Numbered from the stretch's first letter, positions 8,952 through 18,368 are shown. The stretch is DNA of 51,708 bases from Alteromonas aquimaris (GCF_026183695.1 NZ_JAPFRD010000005.1:432973-484680), one strand, 5' to 3'. Notes: generated by a model not told the origin, from the letters alone. Program-made: numbers and translations.

Positions 8952-9799
8952 TGAAAGCACTCCGATTACTGATTACAGGAGGTGCCACTGGCTTTGGCCA
9001 AGCGTTGGCTCTGACATGGGCAAAACATCACCAGCAGACTGCTACGCTCAAGGTATGTATTGCCGATATTCATGAAGCACGTGGACAGGAAACGGTCGCT
9101 AAGTTAACCCAACGGGGGACAGAGGCTTTTTTCAGTAGATGTGATATTACCAGTGAAGCGGATATCCACGCGACCAAACAAGAAATTATAAAAAGATGGC
9201 AGGGCGTGGATGTGGTCATCAATAATGCCGGTGTTGCCACGGGAGGCTCGCTAAAAGGCGAGTCTCTTGAGCAATGGCAATGGGTATTCAATATCAACCT
9301 TTTTGGAATGGTTAAAGTCTGCCAAAGTTTCGTGGAGGTATTTCGCCAGCAAGGACAGGGATATTTTATCAATATTGCCTCCCAGGCAGGGCTCACCCCT
9401 ATTCCTCTTATGGGCAGTTATAACGCAGTAAAAGCTGGCGTGGTTTCCTTTTCAGAGACTTTGAAAAGTGAGTTGGCTCCAGAAAATATTGACGTAAGCG
9501 TGGTGTGTCCCAGCTTCTTTAGAACCAACCTGGATGAGTCCATGCGAACCCGCGAACAATTTATGCGTGACAGTATCAGCCGCCAATTTAACAAAGCGGA
9601 AATGACGGCTGAACAAGTGGCAGAAGAGGTATGGAGGCAGACGCAAAAGCGACAGTTTTTAATCATTACTCATAAAAGTGGCAAAGCGGCTTACTACATG
9701 AAAAAGTGGCTGCCTATGGATTGGTATCTCAGTAAGATAATTAAAGCCACCAGGAAAATGGTATTAAAAGCAAAGGAAGGGCAGGTCGATAATGGCTGA
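8948..9799 (+). CDS. SDR-family oxidoreductase
   Basis: 283 aa classical short-chain dehydrogenase. The cofactor motif ITGGATGFG (residues 9-17), NNAG (92-95), catalytic Ser145 and the YNAVK pair Tyr158/Lys162 are all present. ADIH after the second strand hints at an acidic residue that favours NAD(H). Its start overlaps the stop of the dehydrogenase gene (ATGATG; either ATG could be used) and its end overlaps the kinase gene by 8 bases, so it is translated with them. A probable role is oxidation or reduction of a hydroxyl or keto group on the same acyl-CoA substrate. The last 40 residues are basic with a short hydrophobic stretch. Confidence 0.92.
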   Translation: MMKALRLLITGGATGFGQALALTWAKHHQQTATLKVCIADIHEARGQETVAKLTQRGTEAFFSRCDITSEADIHATKQEIIKRWQGVDVVINNAGVATGGSLKGESLEQWQWVFNINLFGMVKVCQSFVEVFRQQGQGYFINIASQAGLTPIPLMGSYNAVKAGVVSFSETLKSELAPENIDVSVVCPSFFRTNLDESMRTREQFMRDSISRQFNKAEMTAEQVAEEVWRQTQKRQFLIITHKSGKAAYYMKKWLPMDWYLSKIIKATRKMVLKAKEGQVDNG

Positions 9800-10859
9800 A
9801 ACGGTAGATAAACCTGGGGCGGTCAGAACGGGTGAGGAACTTGATGTTGCACGGGTAGATGCCTGGCTGAAGGGAAATGTCAGGGGGATTAAGGGTACGC
9901 CTAAAATAGCCCAGTACAGTGGGGGGGCTTCAAACTGGACGTATTGTCTACAATATGATGACATAGCGTTGGTTTTACGACGCGCTCCAGCAGGTACCAA
10001 GGCCAAAAGTGCGCACAACATGAGACGGGAATTTGAGCTCCAACAGGCATTAAAACCTGTTTATCCCTATGTGCCCGAAATGCTGGCGTTCTGCGAAGAC
10101 GAATCGGTATTGGGTACCGATTTTTATGTGATGGAAAAACTCGAAGGCATTATCCCACGTAAATCCATGCCTCGCAGCATTAGGTTAACTCCAGCGCGGA
10201 CCACCCAGTGGTGTAAAAATGTTATTGATTGCCTTTCGCAATTGCATCAGGTCGATATTCAACGAGCGGGTCTTACCGGCTTGGCAAAAGGCGAAGGCTA
10301 TATAGAACGTCAGATATCTGGCTGGAGTCAGCGTTATACAAATGCCAAAACATGGAACGTACCCTCGGCAAAATTTGTGATGCAGTGGCTTGAAAATAAT
10401 ATGCCTGCGCAAGAAGTAATTTGTCTTACCCACAATGATTTTCGTTTTGATAACGTGGTGCTTTGTCCCGCTGACTACACCAAAGTAACAGGGGTGCTCG
10501 ACTGGGAGCTGGCTACGCTGGGCGATCCACTAATGGATCTGGGGAACACCCTGGCGTATTGGGTAGAAGCGGAGGATGATTTTCTTGCTCAGTCCACACG
10601 CAGGCAACCCACTCATCTGCCTGGGATGCTGACCCGCAAAGAAGTGGTGGAGTACTATTTATCTAAAAATAATCTCGAGTGTGAGGACTTTTCATTTTAT
10701 GAAGTGTATGGCCTGTTTCGTCTAGCGGTCATTGTTCAGCAAATCTATTACCGTTATCATCACGGACAAACCACGAACCCTGCGTTTAAACGTTTTTGGG
10801 TATTTGTCCATTACCTATTGTGGCGAAGCAAACAAGCGATAAAACGGCGAGGGAAATAA
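9792..10859 (+). CDS. APH-like phosphotransferase (candidate hydroxyacyl-CoA kinase)
   Basis: 355 aa of the aminoglycoside phosphotransferase/choline kinase fold. The catalytic loop HNDFRFDN (214-221) gives Asp216 and Asn221, and GVLDWELATLGDP gives the metal-binding Asp237. The N-terminal YSGGASNWTY forms the ATP loop and LVLRRAP holds the nucleotide-binding region. Genes of this subfamily are fused or linked to acyl-CoA dehydrogenases (mammalian ACAD10/ACAD11; LvaA in bacterial levulinate catabolism, which phosphorylates 4-hydroxyvaleryl-CoA). The linkage here to an ACAD11-like gene points to the same chemistry rather than antibiotic resistance. It is translationally coupled on both sides. 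Confidence 0.92.
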   Translation: MAETVDKPGAVRTGEELDVARVDAWLKGNVRGIKGTPKIAQYSGGASNWTYCLQYDDIALVLRRAPAGTKAKSAHNMRREFELQQALKPVYPYVPEMLAFCEDESVLGTDFYVMEKLEGIIPRKSMPRSIRLTPARTTQWCKNVIDCLSQLHQVDIQRAGLTGLAKGEGYIERQISGWSQRYTNAKTWNVPSAKFVMQWLENNMPAQEVICLTHNDFRFDNVVLCPADYTKVTGVLDWELATLGDPLMDLGNTLAYWVEAEDDFLAQSTRRQPTHLPGMLTRKEVVEYYLSKNNLECEDFSFYEVYGLFRLAVIVQQIYYRYHHGQTTNPAFKRFWVFVHYLLWRSKQAIKRRGK

Positions 10860-11554
10860 TGGCGGCAATCTACTTAATCAGACATGGCCAGGCCAGTTTT
10901 CATGCAGACGATTACGACAAACTCTCAGCACTGGGAATAGAACAGGCGGCGTTTGTCGGACGAGCGATGGCTTACCAGAAAGTGGTGCCCGATGCGATTT
11001 ATCGCGGCGATCTACTTCGCCACCAGGAGACGGCGGAGCACAGTTTACCAGAATATGGGGAAGGCCTGGATGTTCACATTATGCCGCAATGGAACGAGTA
11101 CGATCACCGCGAAATACTCGCTCGTTACGATGAACGTCTAGCCACGCCTTCTTCAACTAAAGAGTTACTGGGCAGCCATCCCAATCCTAAAGACGCGTTC
11201 AAACAAGCGATTATGAATGCTATGGATCGGTGGATGAGTGGTGTGTATGACAGTGATTATACTGAAAGCTGGGACAATTTTACGTCGCGTGTCTTTGACG
11301 GTATAGAAGTGGTGCGTCAAGCGGTCCACCAGGCGTCGGTTGTTTACACTTCAGGCGGTCCTATCAGTGTTATAACCTGTCAACTTCTTGGCTTACCACT
11401 TACCGACTTAATGAAAATAAACTGGATGCTGGTAAATGGAGGCATCACCAAACTGATTGTCCGCGGCAAAAACAGAAAACTGGCTCTGTCGAGCCTTAAC
11501 GAACACAGTATCTTTGCCAATACTGCCGACAAGCGATTTATCACATACACATAA
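10859..11554 (+). CDS. Histidine phosphatase family protein
   Basis: 231 aa from ATG 10859, which shares its A with the kinase stop (TAATG); an in-frame ATG 63 bases upstream lies inside the kinase gene and is unlikely. The N-terminal YLIRHGQASF is the RHG signature, with phospho-accepting His9. EYDHREI and VYTSGGPISVI match later core elements, although the usual second catalytic His of an SHG-type motif appears as SGG, so catalysis may be altered. In this operon it may remove phosphate from an intermediate or proofread the kinase product; that is inference from position. Confidence 0.9.
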   Translation: MAAIYLIRHGQASFHADDYDKLSALGIEQAAFVGRAMAYQKVVPDAIYRGDLLRHQETAEHSLPEYGEGLDVHIMPQWNEYDHREILARYDERLATPSSTKELLGSHPNPKDAFKQAIMNAMDRWMSGVYDSDYTESWDNFTSRVFDGIEVVRQAVHQASVVYTSGGPISVITCQLLGLPLTDLMKINWMLVNGGITKLIVRGKNRKLALSSLNEHSIFANTADKRFITYT

Positions 11555-11565
11555 TTGGGTTAATT

Positions 11566-12315
11566 ATGACAAGAAAAAATATACTCATTACCGGTGCGAG
11601 TTCGGGGTTGGGAAACGGCATGGCCATCGAGTTTGCAAAAAAAGGTAGAAATTTAGCGTTATGTGCCCGCAGAGTAGATCGGTTAGAGACATTGAAAACA
11701 GAGCTGCTTGCAATTAATCCGAACATAAACGTGTTGATTAAACCCCTAGATGTCAATCAGCATGAAGAGGTGTTCTCTGTATTTAAGGCGTTTCGAACAG
11801 AACTTGGCCAGCTTGATCGGGTCATCATCAATGCCGGAATGGGGAAGGGAGCATCAGTAGGAACAGGCTACTTCCAGGCGAATAAGCAAACGGCTGAAAC
11901 CAATTTTGTCGCAGCGCTGGCGCAGGCTGAAGCGGCCATGGAAATATTTCGTGAGCAAAATGCAGGGCATCTGGTAACGATTTCGTCAATCAGTGCAGTG
12001 CGCGGTTTCCGGCGCGCGCTGACCGTCTACGCCGCCACTAAAGCAGCAGTAACCTCGTTAAGTGAGGGAATTCGCATTGATGTGATGAATACACCAATAA
12101 AAGTGAGCTGCGTCCACCCGGGATTTATTCGCAGCGAAATTAATGAAAAAGTTGAAAAAGTACCATTCATTGTGGATACCGAGACCGGTTGTAAAGCTCT
12201 GGTGAAAGCTATCGAAAAAGAGAAAGCTAATAGCTATGTACCCGCCTGGCCGTGGGCGTGGATGCACTGGGTGCTACGTATGGTGCCCGCTAAGTCGCTG
12301 CGCGGGATGAGCTAA
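11566..12315 (+). CDS. SDR-family NAD(P)-dependent oxidoreductase
   Basis: 249 aa classical SDR. TGASSGLG (residues 9-16) is the cofactor loop. The basic residues in CARRVDRL after strand 2 favour NADPH. INAG (88-91), the catalytic Ser near 141 and YAATK (Tyr155, Lys159) are present. It is the last gene of the operon, 11 bases after the phosphatase gene and right before a strong terminator. Within the cluster it could reduce or oxidise an acyl intermediate; its sequence differs enough from the other SDR here to suggest a different step. Confidence 0.92.
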   Translation: MTRKNILITGASSGLGNGMAIEFAKKGRNLALCARRVDRLETLKTELLAINPNINVLIKPLDVNQHEEVFSVFKAFRTELGQLDRVIINAGMGKGASVGTGYFQANKQTAETNFVAALAQAEAAMEIFREQNAGHLVTISSISAVRGFRRALTVYAATKAAVTSLSEGIRIDVMNTPIKVSCVHPGFIRSEINEKVEKVPFIVDTETGCKALVKAIEKEKANSYVPAWPWAWMHWVLRMVPAKSLRGMS

Positions 12316-12316
12316 T

Positions 12317-12362
12317 AAAAAAGGGTCGGAGTCAATTAATTAAATGACTCCGACCCTTTTTT
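12317..12362. terminator. Strong bidirectional terminator
   Basis: An 18-bp perfect stem (12317-12334 with 12345-12362) containing GGGTCGGAGTCA, with an A run on the left and a T run on the right and a 10-base loop. It lies between convergent genes and can end transcription both ways. Confidence 0.95.
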
Positions 12363-12368
12363 GCTTTT

Positions 12369-12848
12369 TTAGGATGCGGCGAAGGTCTTTAGCTCTTCGC
12401 CAGACAAACGGTAGCCTAACCATTCGCTTTTGGCTTTAGCCCCAAATGATTCGTAAAAATCGATTGCTGGCTGATTCCAGTCAAGTACGCTCCATTCAAA
12501 GCGGCCGCAGTCGTTATCTACTGCATGTTTGGCCAGGTGCTTTAACAGCGCCTTGCCTGCCCCTTTCCCCCGGGCGTCTGGGGTGACATACAGATCTTCC
12601 AGGTACACGCCGTTTTTGCCTTGCCATGTGGAGTAATTATAGAAATAGACAGCAAATCCTATCGGTATACCGTCATTCTCACAAATAATGCAGTGTGCAG
12701 TCGCAGTGGTGGAAAAAAGTGATTTTTTAATATCGTCGACAGAGGCTTCTACTTCATCTTCCGCTTTCTCAAAGATGGCTAATTCCGTAATGAATTGATG
12801 AACTATACCTGCATCTTCTGCAGTAGCAGGTCTAATCGATAAAGTCAT
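12369..12848 (-). CDS. GNAT N-acetyltransferase, SSAT-like
   Basis: 159 aa, the size of diamine/spermidine or thialysine acetyltransferase-like GNAT proteins. The N-terminal IRPATAEDAGIVHQFI, the acetyl-CoA loop DARGKGAGKALL and the C-terminal DWNQPAIDFYESFGA match that subgroup. The start ATG 12848 follows TTAGGAGAG. It lies downstream of the RND pump gene on the same strand, separated by a small hairpin, so it may be a weakly linked third gene or separate. The substrate is probably a small primary amine; this cannot be settled from sequence. Confidence 0.9.
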   Translation of the reverse strand: MTLSIRPATAEDAGIVHQFITELAIFEKAEDEVEASVDDIKKSLFSTTATAHCIICENDGIPIGFAVYFYNYSTWQGKNGVYLEDLYVTPDARGKGAGKALLKHLAKHAVDNDCGRFEWSVLDWNQPAIDFYESFGAKAKSEWLGYRLSGEELKTFAAS

Positions 12849-12864
12849 GTACTCTCCTAACAGG

Positions 12865-12885
12865 AAAGGGGCAAAATGCCCCTTT
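12865..12885 (-). terminator. Hairpin between the RND pump gene and the GNAT gene
   Basis: AAAGGGGCA and TGCCCCTTT form a 9-bp stem with a 3-base loop, 5 bases after the pump stop. The T tail on the minus strand is only about three bases, so it may be a partial terminator or an mRNA-stabilising hairpin. Confidence 0.5.
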
Positions 12886-12889
12886 TATA

Positions 12890-15800
12890 TTATTTTGAAT
12901 GAACAACATCTGCATCGGATTCAGCAGACTTGCTACGTATCTTATTCGCTATCCATCTGAAGGGTATTCCCAAGTCAATTAAGATAAGGTAAAGACAAGG
13001 TACTAAAATCAGCGTGACTAACGTGGCATAAAGTACCGAGAAACCCAATGCTATTGCCATAGGAATAACAAAAGCCGCCTGTAAGCTGGTCTCAAACATG
13101 ATAGGTAGCACACCTACGAAGGTGGTTATTGAAGTCAAGGTAATGGCTCTGAAGCGCGCGCCCCCTGCCTCTGCAACAGCCTCTCTGACCGCATACCCTT
13201 GTTTACGTCGTTGATTAACATAATCAGTCATTACTAATGAGTCGTTAATTACAACCCCAGCGGCCGCAATCAACCCAAAGGTGGACATCATGCTTAAATC
13301 CATGCCGAAGAGGAAGTGTCCCCATATCGCACCAGTCAAGCTAAATGGGATGACCGACATGATGATCAAAGGCTGACCATAGCTTTTGAGGGGCACTGCC
13401 AACAAAATATAAACCAAAATCATCGCTGCAACAAAAAACAGAATTTGCTCATTTTGTTGCGCTTGTTGCTCTTCAATGTCGCCGCCTAGCTCAGTCATCA
13501 CAGAAGGGAATTGCTCTTTAAGCTGGGGTAATAATTTTTCATCAATCTGACTGACTACCTCATTAGGTTCAATCGCAATTTCATCAATCGAGCCCCAGAT
13601 ATACACACTACGGAAACCGCCTTCTCTGCGAATGTAACTGATACCCGGCTTTTCCTCGAGGTTAACCACATCCCCTAACATTACTTCTTTACCTGATGGG
13701 GTCGTAATCACACTGTACTTAAGGTCGGCAAAGCGCGCCCGCGTCATTTCAGGGTAACGCACCATCACGCGAACTTCTTCGCCACCACGAATAACGCGTT
13801 GCGCCTCTCCACCGTAAAAGCCTGCTCCCACTTGATTCGCGATAGTAGACAACGTAATACCAAGGTCATAAGCCACCGGTAATAGCGTCATTTGCACTTC
13901 TTTACTCTCAGGGTCGATAGTGGAACTGATATCGTACAGACCTGTCTGCTGTTGAAGCATGTTAATAAACTGTCTGCCAGCAGCATTCAACGTCTGAATA
14001 TCAGGACCGAATAAGAGATAGCCGAATTCGCCGTCGTCGCCACCCCCGTTTACATCGTCTTGCACTACAAATGACTTCATGCCGGGAATTTCCGGGATAG
14101 CATCGCGCCAGCGTCGAGCTAACTCGAAGGTATCGAAGGGACGTTCGTCTTCATGTACTAATGGAACGACAATTCGACCCTGCGTGCGTTCCTGATTGAA
14201 TGCCAGAACATCTTTGATCATTCCTCGACCCTGTTCCTGAATGATCTTTTCCTCTTCTTTGTAAATGACATTTTCGATAGTGCGCAGGGCATCAATGACA
14301 GCGGTATCTGACACGTTGCTATTCATCTCGATACGCACACTGGGAAAATCATGAGGGACTTTAGGCTGGGGGACAAAACGAACATAATTAGCTGCCATTA
14401 GTCCCAAGCTAATCAATAGCATAGCTACGAAAATCATTAGCACAACCCAACGCCACTCAAGGGCTTTTTCCACGGTGCGACGATATGGACCGTGAATTAT
14501 ATTATTAAAGCGGGTATTAAATTTGGCGCGCCAGCTGTTCGGCTTGATAGGCTTGAAATTTGTGTGCGCAATGTGTGCCGGCAGGATAAGCTTTGACTCA
14601 ATTAAGCTAAAGAAAAGACACAAAATCACTACAACGGCGATATTATAAAAAAACGCCCCCTCTGGCCCGCTACTCAATGTAAATGGCGCGAAAACTGCGA
14701 TTGTCGTCAGAACACCAAAAGTGGCGGGAGTGGCAACCCGTTTAGCGCCTCGAATGACATTATCTATGCCTCCTCCTTTATGTTCTATTTCGGTATACGC
14801 GCTTTCTCCTATGACAATCGCATCGTCAACGACGATACCAAGCACCATAATAAAGGCGAACAAGGAAAGGATATTAATGCTGACACCGAACACCGGCATT
14901 AACATAACCGCACCTAAGAAGCAGATAGGTAAGCCGATCATGACCCAGAAAGCTAAGCGGAAACGTAGAAATAGCGTTAGCATCAAGGCTACCAGAATAG
15001 ACCCCTGAAAGAGATTCTTTAGCATCATATCCAGGCGGGCATTCAGGTAATAGGTCATGTCTACCAGTACTTCGAGGCTGACACCGTGGGGTAAGCTTTT
15101 GTTTTTCTCTTCTATATAAGCTTTGACGTTCTCTGCAACCGGTATCATGTTTTGCGTTTTGGTCGCCTTCACCGATATAAAAATAGCGTTTTGGCCATTG
15201 TACTTAAAGTAACGTTCACCTTCAGTAAAGCCATCTTCAACTGTGGCTATGTCAGATAGTAAAACCCGCGAACCGTTTTCGCCGATTTTAATGGGAATCG
15301 ATTCAAATTCTTTGCCCTCGTAGAACTGATTTTCCACCCTGACAGATATTAATCCAGCCTGTGTCTTCACTTGGCCCGCTGAAAGATTAGTGGAATAATT
15401 TCGAATGGCTCTGCTCACATCATCAATGGTCAGGTTGTATCGGCGCAGCATTTCAGGAAGCACTTCTACCGCAATTTCATCGTCTGGTGCGCTTACGTCT
15501 ACCAGTGACACCGTACCTAACTGCAGTAATTCATCTTCGACTTCCTTGGCAAGTGTTTTCAATTCATCCAAAGGTAAATCGCCCACCAGCGGCATCTCGA
15601 TTACATCTTGTTTGAACTCAATCTGGGAAACGGTTACTGGCTCCATACCAGCAGGAAAGGTAGCTATACTGTCGACCCGCAGCTTTACCTTATCCATGAC
15701 ATCTTTTAATTCTTCACCGGTATCGATTTCAAATACCACCCGACCACTGTTTCTAAAGGCCCGTGAAATGGTTTTTTTAATTTCAGTGACGTCTTTGACC

Positions 15801-16042
15801 GACTCCTCTATTTTGATAAGGATACTTTCCTCGATTTCCTGCGGCGAAGCACCAGGATATTGCGCCCAGATTTCAATGTAGTTAATTTCAATGTTGGGAA
15901 ACATTTGGCGTTGAATGGTGTTGTAGCCAACAAACCCCATAATAATTAAGAAAAACATGAGTAAGTTGGCGGCGACAGAATTGCGCGCAAACCAGGCAAT
16001 TATGCCCTTGTGAGTGTCGTAGTTTTCATGCATGAGCGGCAT
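12890..16042 (-). CDS. RND efflux transporter permease subunit
   Basis: 1050 aa, full length for an RND (AcrB/HAE1-like) inner-membrane pump driven by the proton gradient. A first membrane helix (near 20-40), two large periplasmic loops and two blocks of membrane helices are visible. GIVVDDAIVIGE in the fourth helix carries the proton-relay Asp pair, and AAAGVVINDSLVMTDYV marks the matching second half. The subgroup resembles multidrug-type pumps of marine gammaproteobacteria that lack a linked TolC. It follows the adaptor gene by 2 bases, so they are one operon. Substrate unknown. Confidence 0.95.
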   Translation of the reverse strand: MPLMHENYDTHKGIIAWFARNSVAANLLMFFLIIMGFVGYNTIQRQMFPNIEINYIEIWAQYPGASPQEIEESILIKIEESVKDVTEIKKTISRAFRNSGRVVFEIDTGEELKDVMDKVKLRVDSIATFPAGMEPVTVSQIEFKQDVIEMPLVGDLPLDELKTLAKEVEDELLQLGTVSLVDVSAPDDEIAVEVLPEMLRRYNLTIDDVSRAIRNYSTNLSAGQVKTQAGLISVRVENQFYEGKEFESIPIKIGENGSRVLLSDIATVEDGFTEGERYFKYNGQNAIFISVKATKTQNMIPVAENVKAYIEEKNKSLPHGVSLEVLVDMTYYLNARLDMMLKNLFQGSILVALMLTLFLRFRLAFWVMIGLPICFLGAVMLMPVFGVSINILSLFAFIMVLGIVVDDAIVIGESAYTEIEHKGGGIDNVIRGAKRVATPATFGVLTTIAVFAPFTLSSGPEGAFFYNIAVVVILCLFFSLIESKLILPAHIAHTNFKPIKPNSWRAKFNTRFNNIIHGPYRRTVEKALEWRWVVLMIFVAMLLISLGLMAANYVRFVPQPKVPHDFPSVRIEMNSNVSDTAVIDALRTIENVIYKEEEKIIQEQGRGMIKDVLAFNQERTQGRIVVPLVHEDERPFDTFELARRWRDAIPEIPGMKSFVVQDDVNGGGDDGEFGYLLFGPDIQTLNAAGRQFINMLQQQTGLYDISSTIDPESKEVQMTLLPVAYDLGITLSTIANQVGAGFYGGEAQRVIRGGEEVRVMVRYPEMTRARFADLKYSVITTPSGKEVMLGDVVNLEEKPGISYIRREGGFRSVYIWGSIDEIAIEPNEVVSQIDEKLLPQLKEQFPSVMTELGGDIEEQQAQQNEQILFFVAAMILVYILLAVPLKSYGQPLIIMSVIPFSLTGAIWGHFLFGMDLSMMSTFGLIAAAGVVINDSLVMTDYVNQRRKQGYAVREAVAEAGGARFRAITLTSITTFVGVLPIMFETSLQAAFVIPMAIALGFSVLYATLVTLILVPCLYLILIDLGIPFRWIANKIRSKSAESDADVVHSK

Positions 16043-16044
16043 CC

Positions 16045-17199
16045 TTATGGCTGCGCTGCGCTAGTCATAGCGATGTCGCCATTACTGGAAATAACTTTCA
16101 CTTCCATACCTTCCTGAGGATACTCTGGTAATGTCTTAACCACCCGGTCCTGATCAAAATCACCACGAACCAAAAAATAGCCGCCGTCTTCACGGATAAC
16201 ATCTACCTGATTAGCAATAAGCTTGTCTTTATTATCTAATGTCCACAACTTTTTATTGGTAACCAATTCCTGCGGAATGCGATACACATCATCTACTGTT
16301 TTACCTGAAAAATTGACCTGAACGTAACTACCAAATTTAATTGGGCGTTGCTGGGAGCGGATGCCGTAAGGGTCATCTATTCTGGCCACAAGGTGCGCCA
16401 TACGCGTGGCTTTATCGACCACGCCGGTATCCCTATGCAACCAAGCCTCGCGCACAGTTTGTTTGCCATCGCCACTATTTATAGTTGCCTTACGGTCGGT
16501 TATTTGCTCAGGTAAAAATGCCTGATCGAAGCCCGCGACGGGAAAGGTCACTTCTGCCGTTTCAACACTGTATAAGGTAGCTGCTATCGTACCAGTACTG
16601 ACAAAATCACCCACGCCAATATCGCGCGAAACCACAAGGGCATCATAAGGCGCTTTGACCTCACAATTAGCTAAGTCCCGTTGCGCAATTTTTAATTGCG
16701 CCTGAGCAGACTTTACAGCCGCTTGCGCACTAAGCAGTTGTGGTTTGCGAAGATACAAGTCGCTAACCTTTCCACTGGCTAGCTTAGCGGCTTCTTCTTT
16801 GGCCACCTGCGCTTGCGCCTCTTCTTGAATTAATTGCGCCTGCGCTGAGGTAACATTAGCTTCTGCCATTAGCAATGCGGCCTCATAGGCGTCTTTTTCG
16901 ATGGTAAACAAGGTTTCTCCGCGCTTGACCAGACCACCATTGACAAAATGTTTGTTCCACGACACTACTTCGCCAGAAACCTGCGCAGCAAGGTGTGTGC
17001 GTTCGAGTGGGGCGACTTCTCCATAAGCTGTAATCGCTACGGTGTAAGAGTCCGTACTAAGTTTGTCGAGGGTAACGGAAGGGCGGGTGTCAACTTTCTC
17101 TTTAATCTCATCGTCCGAAGCTGTTGCTTTAATTGCCTGCATGCCACCAAAACCGACTGCGAGTATGGCAACCGGAAGTACAATTTTCATCCATTTCAT
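16045..17199 (-). CDS. RND efflux periplasmic adaptor (membrane fusion protein)
   Basis: 384 aa. An N-terminal membrane anchor or signal (IVLPVAILAVGFGGMQAI) is followed by a split lipoyl (biotinyl-like) domain, a helical hairpin rich in Ala/Gln/Glu (residues about 105-175, ANVTSAQAQLIQEEAQAQV) and beta-barrel and membrane-proximal domains. VKAPYDALVVSRDIGVGDFV is the classic second lipoyl half. It is the first gene of the pump operon. It links the inner-membrane pump to an outer-membrane TolC-type channel that is not encoded in this window. About 220 bases upstream separate it from a divergent gene. Confidence 0.95.
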   Translation of the reverse strand: MKWMKIVLPVAILAVGFGGMQAIKATASDDEIKEKVDTRPSVTLDKLSTDSYTVAITAYGEVAPLERTHLAAQVSGEVVSWNKHFVNGGLVKRGETLFTIEKDAYEAALLMAEANVTSAQAQLIQEEAQAQVAKEEAAKLASGKVSDLYLRKPQLLSAQAAVKSAQAQLKIAQRDLANCEVKAPYDALVVSRDIGVGDFVSTGTIAATLYSVETAEVTFPVAGFDQAFLPEQITDRKATINSGDGKQTVREAWLHRDTGVVDKATRMAHLVARIDDPYGIRSQQRPIKFGSYVQVNFSGKTVDDVYRIPQELVTNKKLWTLDNKDKLIANQVDVIREDGGYFLVRGDFDQDRVVKTLPEYPQEGMEVKVISSNGDIAMTSAAQP

Positions 17200-17421
17200 T
17201 TTAAACCACTTCTTGTTGGTGCATTTAGTTCACATAGTACCGTGAATAACGCTCAAATTGACGGGTTAATTGTAACGAACTGTTAGCGAACTGTTAATGT
17301 TTTAATGGCGCTAAATGAAATATTTAAAAAGAGAATTATCTACTCCTCATGCTGATCAACTGATAACCCTCAGCAGTATAAACTATTCTTTTATATTTCA
17401 ATTGGTTTAGGGAACGCGGCG

Positions 17422-17868
17422 GTGTTGTGGTTTCTGTCATTGCATATTATTTCACTTTTTATCTGGACTGCTTCTGTGCTCTATGTACCGGTTTTGATTG
17501 CAATGCAAACCCAAAAAGCAAAGCGGTTTATGCACCACCCTACTGGCATGGGGTCTGTGGCGAGGTTAGTGTTTACCCATATCGCGTCACCTGCGGCAGT
17601 GGTTTCTATTATTGCCGGCACCCTAACCTTCGTAATAGGTGATATCGTTATTTTCTGGTTGCTAGTTAAGCTCACGCTTGTTTGCCTGATGGTTATTTTT
17701 CATGCGTGTCTTGGATTGATTATCACCCGTTTTGAGAGAGAAAATACCGATAAGCTTGAGTTGTATAGCTGGACCTTATTTGTTGCGTTAAGCGTGTGTA
17801 TGGTGAGTATTCTGTGTATTGTACTGATGAAGCCTGCTGAACCAGAAATATTGCCATGGACGCTTTAG
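17422..17868 (+). CDS. CopD-family-like membrane protein
   Basis: 148 aa with four likely membrane helices. The N-terminal WFLSLHIISLFIWTASVLYV with a His in the first helix, and HIASPAAVVSIIAGTL, resemble CopD/HemJ-like membrane proteins that bind heme or copper. It starts at GTG 17422. It ends 4 bases into the convergent DUF2231 gene. Its position just before an oxidase cluster suggests a role in metal or heme handling for that enzyme, but this is inference. Confidence 0.75.
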   Translation: MLWFLSLHIISLFIWTASVLYVPVLIAMQTQKAKRFMHHPTGMGSVARLVFTHIASPAAVVSIIAGTLTFVIGDIVIFWLLVKLTLVCLMVIFHACLGLIITRFERENTDKLELYSWTLFVALSVCMVSILCIVLMKPAEPEILPWTL

Positions 17869-18368
17869 GGGTCAACCAGATGTTCGTCCTTTTGCACTAC
17901 ATCGACACCAATCCCATACTCGTAAACCAACTGCGCACCGAGCGAGCCGGTAATGTTTATCATCACGCCGGTAAGCACACTTACGTACAGACCCCAAGGC
18001 ATAATTTGAGCCGCCGGATTGTCGCCCAAACGCAACATAACGTTCAGTGTAGCAAGCGACAAGGACATGATCGCCAACAAACCATGCGCCCAGGCCGAGA
18101 CAATCCTACGGATCCGTTTAACCGAAAATACATCGATAGCGCCTGGAATACTCCCCACCACGCCAAACAACAACCCTGTGGTCGACAGGTAAAAACCGGC
18201 TTTGCCCCAAAACGGGTCGCTGGTTACCACATAGCAAATATCAGTAATAACCAGCAGCAAAAGCAGCGCTACCGGGAAATGAATCAATGCAGGGTGCAGC
18301 GGATGGCCTTTAATAAGCGAACGGCTATCAATCTTTTCCTCTCGCAGCATAGCGTGTCTTTTCCTCAT
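17865..18368 (-). CDS. DUF2231-type membrane protein
   Basis: 167 aa with four hydrophobic helices. The segment IKGHPLHPALIHFPVALLLL is the hallmark of DUF2231 proteins: a His-Pro rich loop leading into the first helix, with candidate heme or metal ligands H22, H25 and H30. An ATG at the seventh codon is an alternative start. The gene is divergent from the oxidase subunit II gene; their starts are only about 15 bases apart, so the two promoters must overlap neighbouring genes. Function unknown; proximity suggests a membrane redox role. Confidence 0.85.
   Translation of the reverse strand: MRKRHAMLREEKIDSRSLIKGHPLHPALIHFPVALLLLLVITDICYVVTSDPFWGKAGFYLSTTGLLFGVVGSIPGAIDVFSVKRIRRIVSAWAHGLLAIMSLSLATLNVMLRLGDNPAAQIMPWGLYVSVLTGVMINITGSLGAQLVYEYGIGVDVVQKDEHLVDP

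Noticed and set aside
9792..10859. Aminoglycoside resistance kinase
   Set aside because: The operon setting with an ACAD11-like gene favours an acyl-CoA kinase.
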